DNA from: Bondarzewia mesenterica
Taxonomy: Eukaryota > Basidiomycota > Agaricomycetes > Russulales > Bondarzewiaceae
DNA length: 64,000 bases
Direction of reading: 5' to 3'
NCBI GenBank assembly: GCA_004802705.1
Contig: SGPL01000030.1
Coordinates: forward strand, 1 to 64,000
Shown here: positions 59,991 through 64,000 of the stretch, piece by piece
Numbering within the stretch: position 1 is the stretch's first letter
How the letters are laid out: each line of letters opens with the position of its first letter
Position numbers and translations under genes: made by a program
The notes under the pieces: generated by a model
Databases searched by the model: none
Told to the model about the DNA's origin: nothing
What the model saw: only the letters and a program-made list of their open reading frames with translations

Positions 59991-62125
59991 ATGTCTACTT
60001 CCTTTTTACCCGTCCTTCTTCCGTCGCACGCCATCCCCCCTCCACCAGTCTCTGACTCATCGGAATGGACACCAAACGCCCACCTGAGAGGACCGCAACC
60101 ACCGCCGACCGACGATACCAAGACTCATGACATGGAGATGGCAGTTGCGAGACAATTGCTGGACGGAAAGGCGCTCAAGAAAACGAGACCACGGCGGACA
60201 GTGGATTACGCTGGCGGAATGGGTCGTTGGAACATTGTGAGTGACACCTACATTGTAGTAAATATTAGGTCTGTATTAATATCATAGGCGGCATGTGCTA
60301 GCTGCGCAAACATCAACCCAGCCCGAGATATGTCCCGTATTTGAGACCATGTCCCCCTTACATCATCGATGTACGCAGAATTCCTCAAATCTGTTCAATA
60401 GAGTTGATTGGTCGAGTCTCCGCTCAACAACCTTTGTAGCTACTTCCACCGAAAGCATACCCAGATAACGCATCAACTTCACTTTGTACGAAGTTCGTGC
60501 ACACATCTACCAACAAGATACGATGTCCTGTGAACGTCGTTGTGGTCCGTACACTGTTTTCCCGCAAAGGCATTCGTTTGTCTCACATGACGCGGCTCAT
60601 CTCCTGTGATAGTGGACGCCCGAAGGCAGACGCATCCTCACCGGATCCACCAGCGGCGAATTCACGCTCTGGAACGGGCTAACGTTCAACTTTGAAACAA
60701 TCCTTCAGGCACACGACAATGCTATCCGCGCAATGCGCTTCACGCACTCAGGTGCCTATTTAGCATCTGCAGACCAGAGCGGCATCATCAAGTACTTTCA
60801 ACCGAATATGAACAACTTGACTGCTTGGCAAGGCCATCGTGAGGCCATACGAGGCCTCAGTTTTAGCCCCGATGACAATCGCTTTGCCACTGCCAGCGAT
60901 GATTCCACCGTGTGTATTTGGTCGTTTGAGGAGAGCCGGAAAGAACGTGTTCTTTCAGGTATTTCACGGGAATTTTTTTTACTTTCCCCTCTAACTCATG
61001 TCATTCCAACAGGCCACGGATGGGATGTCAAGTGCGTTGAGTGGCACCCGACCAAAGGCCTGTTAGTGTCTGGAAGTAAGGACAACCAGATCAAGTTCTG
61101 GGATCCACGAACGGGCACTTCGCTCACAACGCTGTGAGCGTCCAACTTGTGTACATGGGTTCATATCCCGCTGACCACCTGTCCTATAGGCACCAACACA
61201 AAAACACCATTCAGGCTTTGGCCTGGTCCCCCAACGGTAATCTCGTTGCCAGTGCGTCGCGAGATCAAACCACCCGCATATTTGACATCCGCGCCATGAA
61301 AGAATTCTGCATCCTACGCGGGCATAAAAAAGAAGTCTGCTGTGAGTCCTTTTTCGCTCTTCACGCTTCTCCATTCGTCTCAACATCTACTTGTGTTCAG
61401 CCGTGACCTGGCACCCGGTTCACCCTATCCTCGTAACCGGCGGATCCGAAGGCTCCCTCCTCCATTGGGACCTCTCCCTCCCCGAACCCTCACTCCCGCA
61501 AACCATCTCCCAACCTCGCGCGACACTCTCCCAGGCGCACGACTCAAACGTATGGTCGCTCGCCTTCCATCCCCTCGGGCACCTCCTCGTGAGCGCATCC
61601 AATGACCATACCACGCGCTTTTGGTCGCGTGAGCGCCCAGGCGACGTGTCCTCCGTCTTCTCAGGCGGCGGAGAGAAGCCGCCAACTGTGGCGGATACGA
61701 GTCAGCAGGAGGAGGAAGAGGAGGCGATGGTGCCTGGCATGGGGTTCGGGGCCGGCTGGTGGACGAAGGACGAGGACACGCAGGGATTCGGAAGTTCCGC
61801 TGCCTCTGCGGACGGCACGTATGGACAGCGGAACGGCTTCGGGGGCGCAAATGGTCCGCAGGATGGTGGCGCGGACGAATTTGTGCTCCCTGGACTCAGC
61901 GCGTTCGATAGCAATGCCGGGGCTCCGGGGTTGGGCGTGGGACGTCAGGGCGGGCCGTTGCCGCCACAGGAAGATGTGTTTGGTGGCGATGGGGGATATC
62001 ACCGAGGAGGGGGAGGGGTGGATGGAGGTCATCATCAACGCGGTGCAAATGGAGATGACGATTGGCAGCCGCGGCGGGGCGGGAGTCGTGGCTCGCGATG
62101 GGGACCTCGCAGAGGGAGATATTGA
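59991..62125 (+). CDS. PFS2: polyadenylation factor subunit PFS2 (WDR33-like)
   Basis: Seven exons (59991-60236, 60302-60370, 60440-60544, 60613-60958, 61013-61133, 61190-61341, 61401-62125) give 587 aa. WD40 scaffold of the cleavage and polyadenylation factor that recognises the pre-mRNA 3' end. Seen: the family-specific N-terminal [14 protein letters not shown] and [25 protein letters not shown], then WD repeats such as [68 protein letters not shown] and [15 protein letters not shown]. The C-terminal about 150 residues are Gly/Asp-rich with an acidic [18 protein letters not shown] and end in Arg-Gly repeats ([14 protein letters not shown]). All seven exons are in phase. Confidence 0.95.
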
Positions 62126-63189
62126 TGTTTTTCATTGTCATGTGTCTGATCTTTGACTCTTTTCAACACTTGCTGTTTCGTTCGTGATCTACTATGTGAG
62201 TTGCAATTGAACAATCAATTGACAGAACTGTATTGTGGGCTAGCTCTATGTATGTCACAAAGATGCGAATTCCAGACACTGCGAGACGAGAACAGTTAAG
62301 AGGAAAAGGGGAAGGCAGGAAAACGAGGAAGAAGGTAAACCAAAGTCCCACGCAGCGTGTACGTATGGAACAGCGCACACGGACTAAATTTATACAGTGT
62401 AGATGAAAAACGAAAGGAAAAACCGAGGCTAATCATAAGGGGAACAGACTGGACTGAGATAAATGAAGAAAAGGAGCCATTCTGAGACAGCACGTTGGAA
62501 GAGTGAGGATTGTAGAGGAAAAGAAATTTGATGTCGTGTTTGCTCTATGGCAGAATTGAGAGTGCAGGCGATAAAATGGATAGAATTGGATGATAAGAGG
62601 GTCATGAAAAAAGTAGAGTAGGGGGGACACGAATGATAGGTGATGATGGTGATGGCGATGACGATGTCCATGCAGCAGCAATACCATAAATAACCAAAAG
62701 AAAAAACCTTTGCCCACCTCTCTCCTGAATACAATGGATAGATCTAAACCTAAGGAGGAAACGAGAAGGGAAATCTCAACGTCGGCTGGAAGAACATGTT
62801 TTTACACGGAAACGCAAGGGGGATGAGAATAGGGAGGTGAGGTGAGGGAGGGGGGTAAGAAGATAATTTCTTTCCTCGACGAGAGAGCGTCGCTACCGAC
62901 GCCGTCGTCGTCATCGCCGCTGGATGATCGATGGTAGTGTTACACAGGCAAGCATAAATCGAGGGATGTGAACATGGAAAGGCATTGCGATTCGTGCGTC
63001 ATAAAAAAAATAGAGAATAATGGTTCGCCGCTAAGGGTCTGCTGACCAAGCCTTGACGAGGATAGTGTGTGTGTTTTGCAGGTCGCGTTCTCTGGCGCGA
63101 GTTATCGTTTACCAGAGGGCAGCCTGGAGCTGTGCGGGGAAAGGCACACGCTCATCGCCAACAACGCAGGAGCGAATGGGCGTCAGTCC
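62126..63189. other. intergenic
   Basis: A/G-rich plus strand with several short frames on the minus strand (62296-62734) that overlap and lack motifs. It probably contains the 3' UTRs of the convergent PFS2 and Ser/Pro-rich genes. Confidence 0.5.
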
Positions 63190-64000
63190 TCACGCAGCCA
63201 TTGGCGGCGTCTGCGGCAGATGTCGGAACGCACCCGCCGTCGGCGTCGTAGAGCCACTACCATCACTCGCAGGCGAGTGAACAGGGGTCGCGTAGGGGGA
63301 GAATGCGAATCCGAGAGGCGGTGTTTGGAATTGTGACTGGGATGACAGCAGTTCTTCGAGGCTGGACACCGAGTGCGAACGCGAGACGTAGTTAGATGGA
63401 ATCTCTGAGCGCGAACCCGAGCCTGGCGATCCAGTAAAGAAGCAGAACCTGCATGAGGAAGATAAAAGACACAATTGGTATTCCGCTCATTGAGTGAGTA
63501 AACGAACAGAAACGTACCGATTCAACAGCTCAGTGTAATTGTTGAAAAGGTGCACCGGTGATTCCCTAGATGTCTCCCTCTGAATTTGTGCCTGTGTCTG
63601 CCTTCCCTGCGCCCTTCCGATCGTAGCAAGCTCAATCTCGTCCAACGAAGGGCTAGTAGACCTCGACGTCGACGCACTCGTTATCGACGGCGTGCTTTCC
63701 TCACTGCCCCCACCACCTAGAGACGCCGTTGCCCAATGCGGGGACAACAGCGCCGTGGAATTATAGGGCGATCTCGGGCTTGCAGTATCCAAAGCGGGAG
63801 GAAACGAGTGGACTCTAGGGAAGACAGGAGCGCTCCTGGGCACGGGTGTCGGGGAGCAAACAGTGGGAGTAGAAGTAGGCGAAAGTGAGGACGATAGGAA
63901 GGACGTAGACTTGAAATCCGTAGGAGGCGAGGTAGGCGGCGTGCGCTTGACATTGGCGTCAGCCTCAAAGCATCCGCCTCTCTGATGCTTTCTCTTGACA
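63190..64000 (-). CDS. Ser/Pro/Thr-rich protein, 3' part only
   Basis: Two exons are visible on the minus strand: from the right edge to 63518 (CG|GTACGT) and 63448-63190, stop TGA at 63190-63192. The joined frame reads on without breaks for about 245 residues: a basic piece (VKRKHQRGG), long Ser/Pro/Thr-rich disordered sequence (TPPTSPPTDF, SITSASTSRSTSPSLDEIE), a short helical piece QLFNNYTELLNR-like around the junction (HLFNNYTELLNR), and a tail with SRSHSVSSLEELL. The 5' end lies outside the window. The SRSxS and TPP motifs suggest phosphorylation, possibly a signalling or regulatory protein. Family unknown. Confidence 0.55.

Overview
The window looks like nuclear DNA of a mushroom-forming basidiomycete (Agaricomycetes). 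Genes carry many short GT-AG introns of about 45-75 nt and several very small exons. The protein families fit: DUF6593, cerato-platanin, GH12, HNH domain proteins and a crinkler-like NTPase-nuclease. No contig end, rRNA, tRNA, CRISPR array or viral gene was recognised. All gene models were built by reading exons and checking that splice phases add up; none was checked against a database or RNA.

Layout. 1-6.2 kb: two tandem copies, 4.38 kb apart, of a minus-strand P-loop NTPase plus PD-(D/E)XK-like nuclease gene. The left copy is cut by the window edge and frameshifted; the right copy is complete (7 exons, 919 aa). 6.2-15.3 kb: gene-poor and repeat-rich, with one unrecognised gene (8.4-9.7 kb), a second locus duplicated 3.27 kb apart with TATA promoters, and a decayed LINE fragment between those copies. 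16-19 kb: a tandem-RRM protein. 20.16-20.73 kb: a short element with long terminal inverted repeats. 20.9-29.3 kb: a compact plus-strand housekeeping run of ALG2 mannosyltransferase, a DOPA 4,5-dioxygenase-like protein, glutamate 5-kinase, ribose-phosphate pyrophosphokinase and a DUF6593 protein. 29.5-33.0 kb: two minus-strand GH12 endoglucanase/xyloglucanase genes with the same 10-exon plan. 33.6-34.9 kb: an HNH domain protein.

35.7-44.6 kb is a gene graveyard. It holds a multiply broken elongation factor 3 gene, a second stray eEF3 3' fragment fused behind a charged His/Gln-rich gene, a broken Ser-rich gene fragment and a truncated YebC/TACO1 gene. A complete HExxH protein sits intact among them. 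44.6-52.1 kb returns to ordinary genes: PER1 (with an apparent single-base frameshift near its 3' end), a Hos2-type histone deacetylase, a single-pass membrane protein, an MCP1-like mitochondrial membrane protein and a cerato-platanin whose stop codon lies in a 93-bp tandem duplication. After an almost 4-kb stretch without a gene come an HMG-box regulator (56.4-57.9 kb), the polyadenylation factor PFS2 (60-62.1 kb) and the 3' end of a Ser/Pro-rich gene running off the right edge.

How genes relate. The ALG2, glutamate 5-kinase, PRPP synthase, PER1 and PFS2 genes are unrelated housekeeping functions packed together, not a pathway cluster. The two GH12 enzymes and cerato-platanin are secreted plant-wall or surface proteins. 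The most distinctive content is the duplicated NTPase-nuclease, the two duplicated loci, the eEF3/TACO1 ruin and the very small exons.
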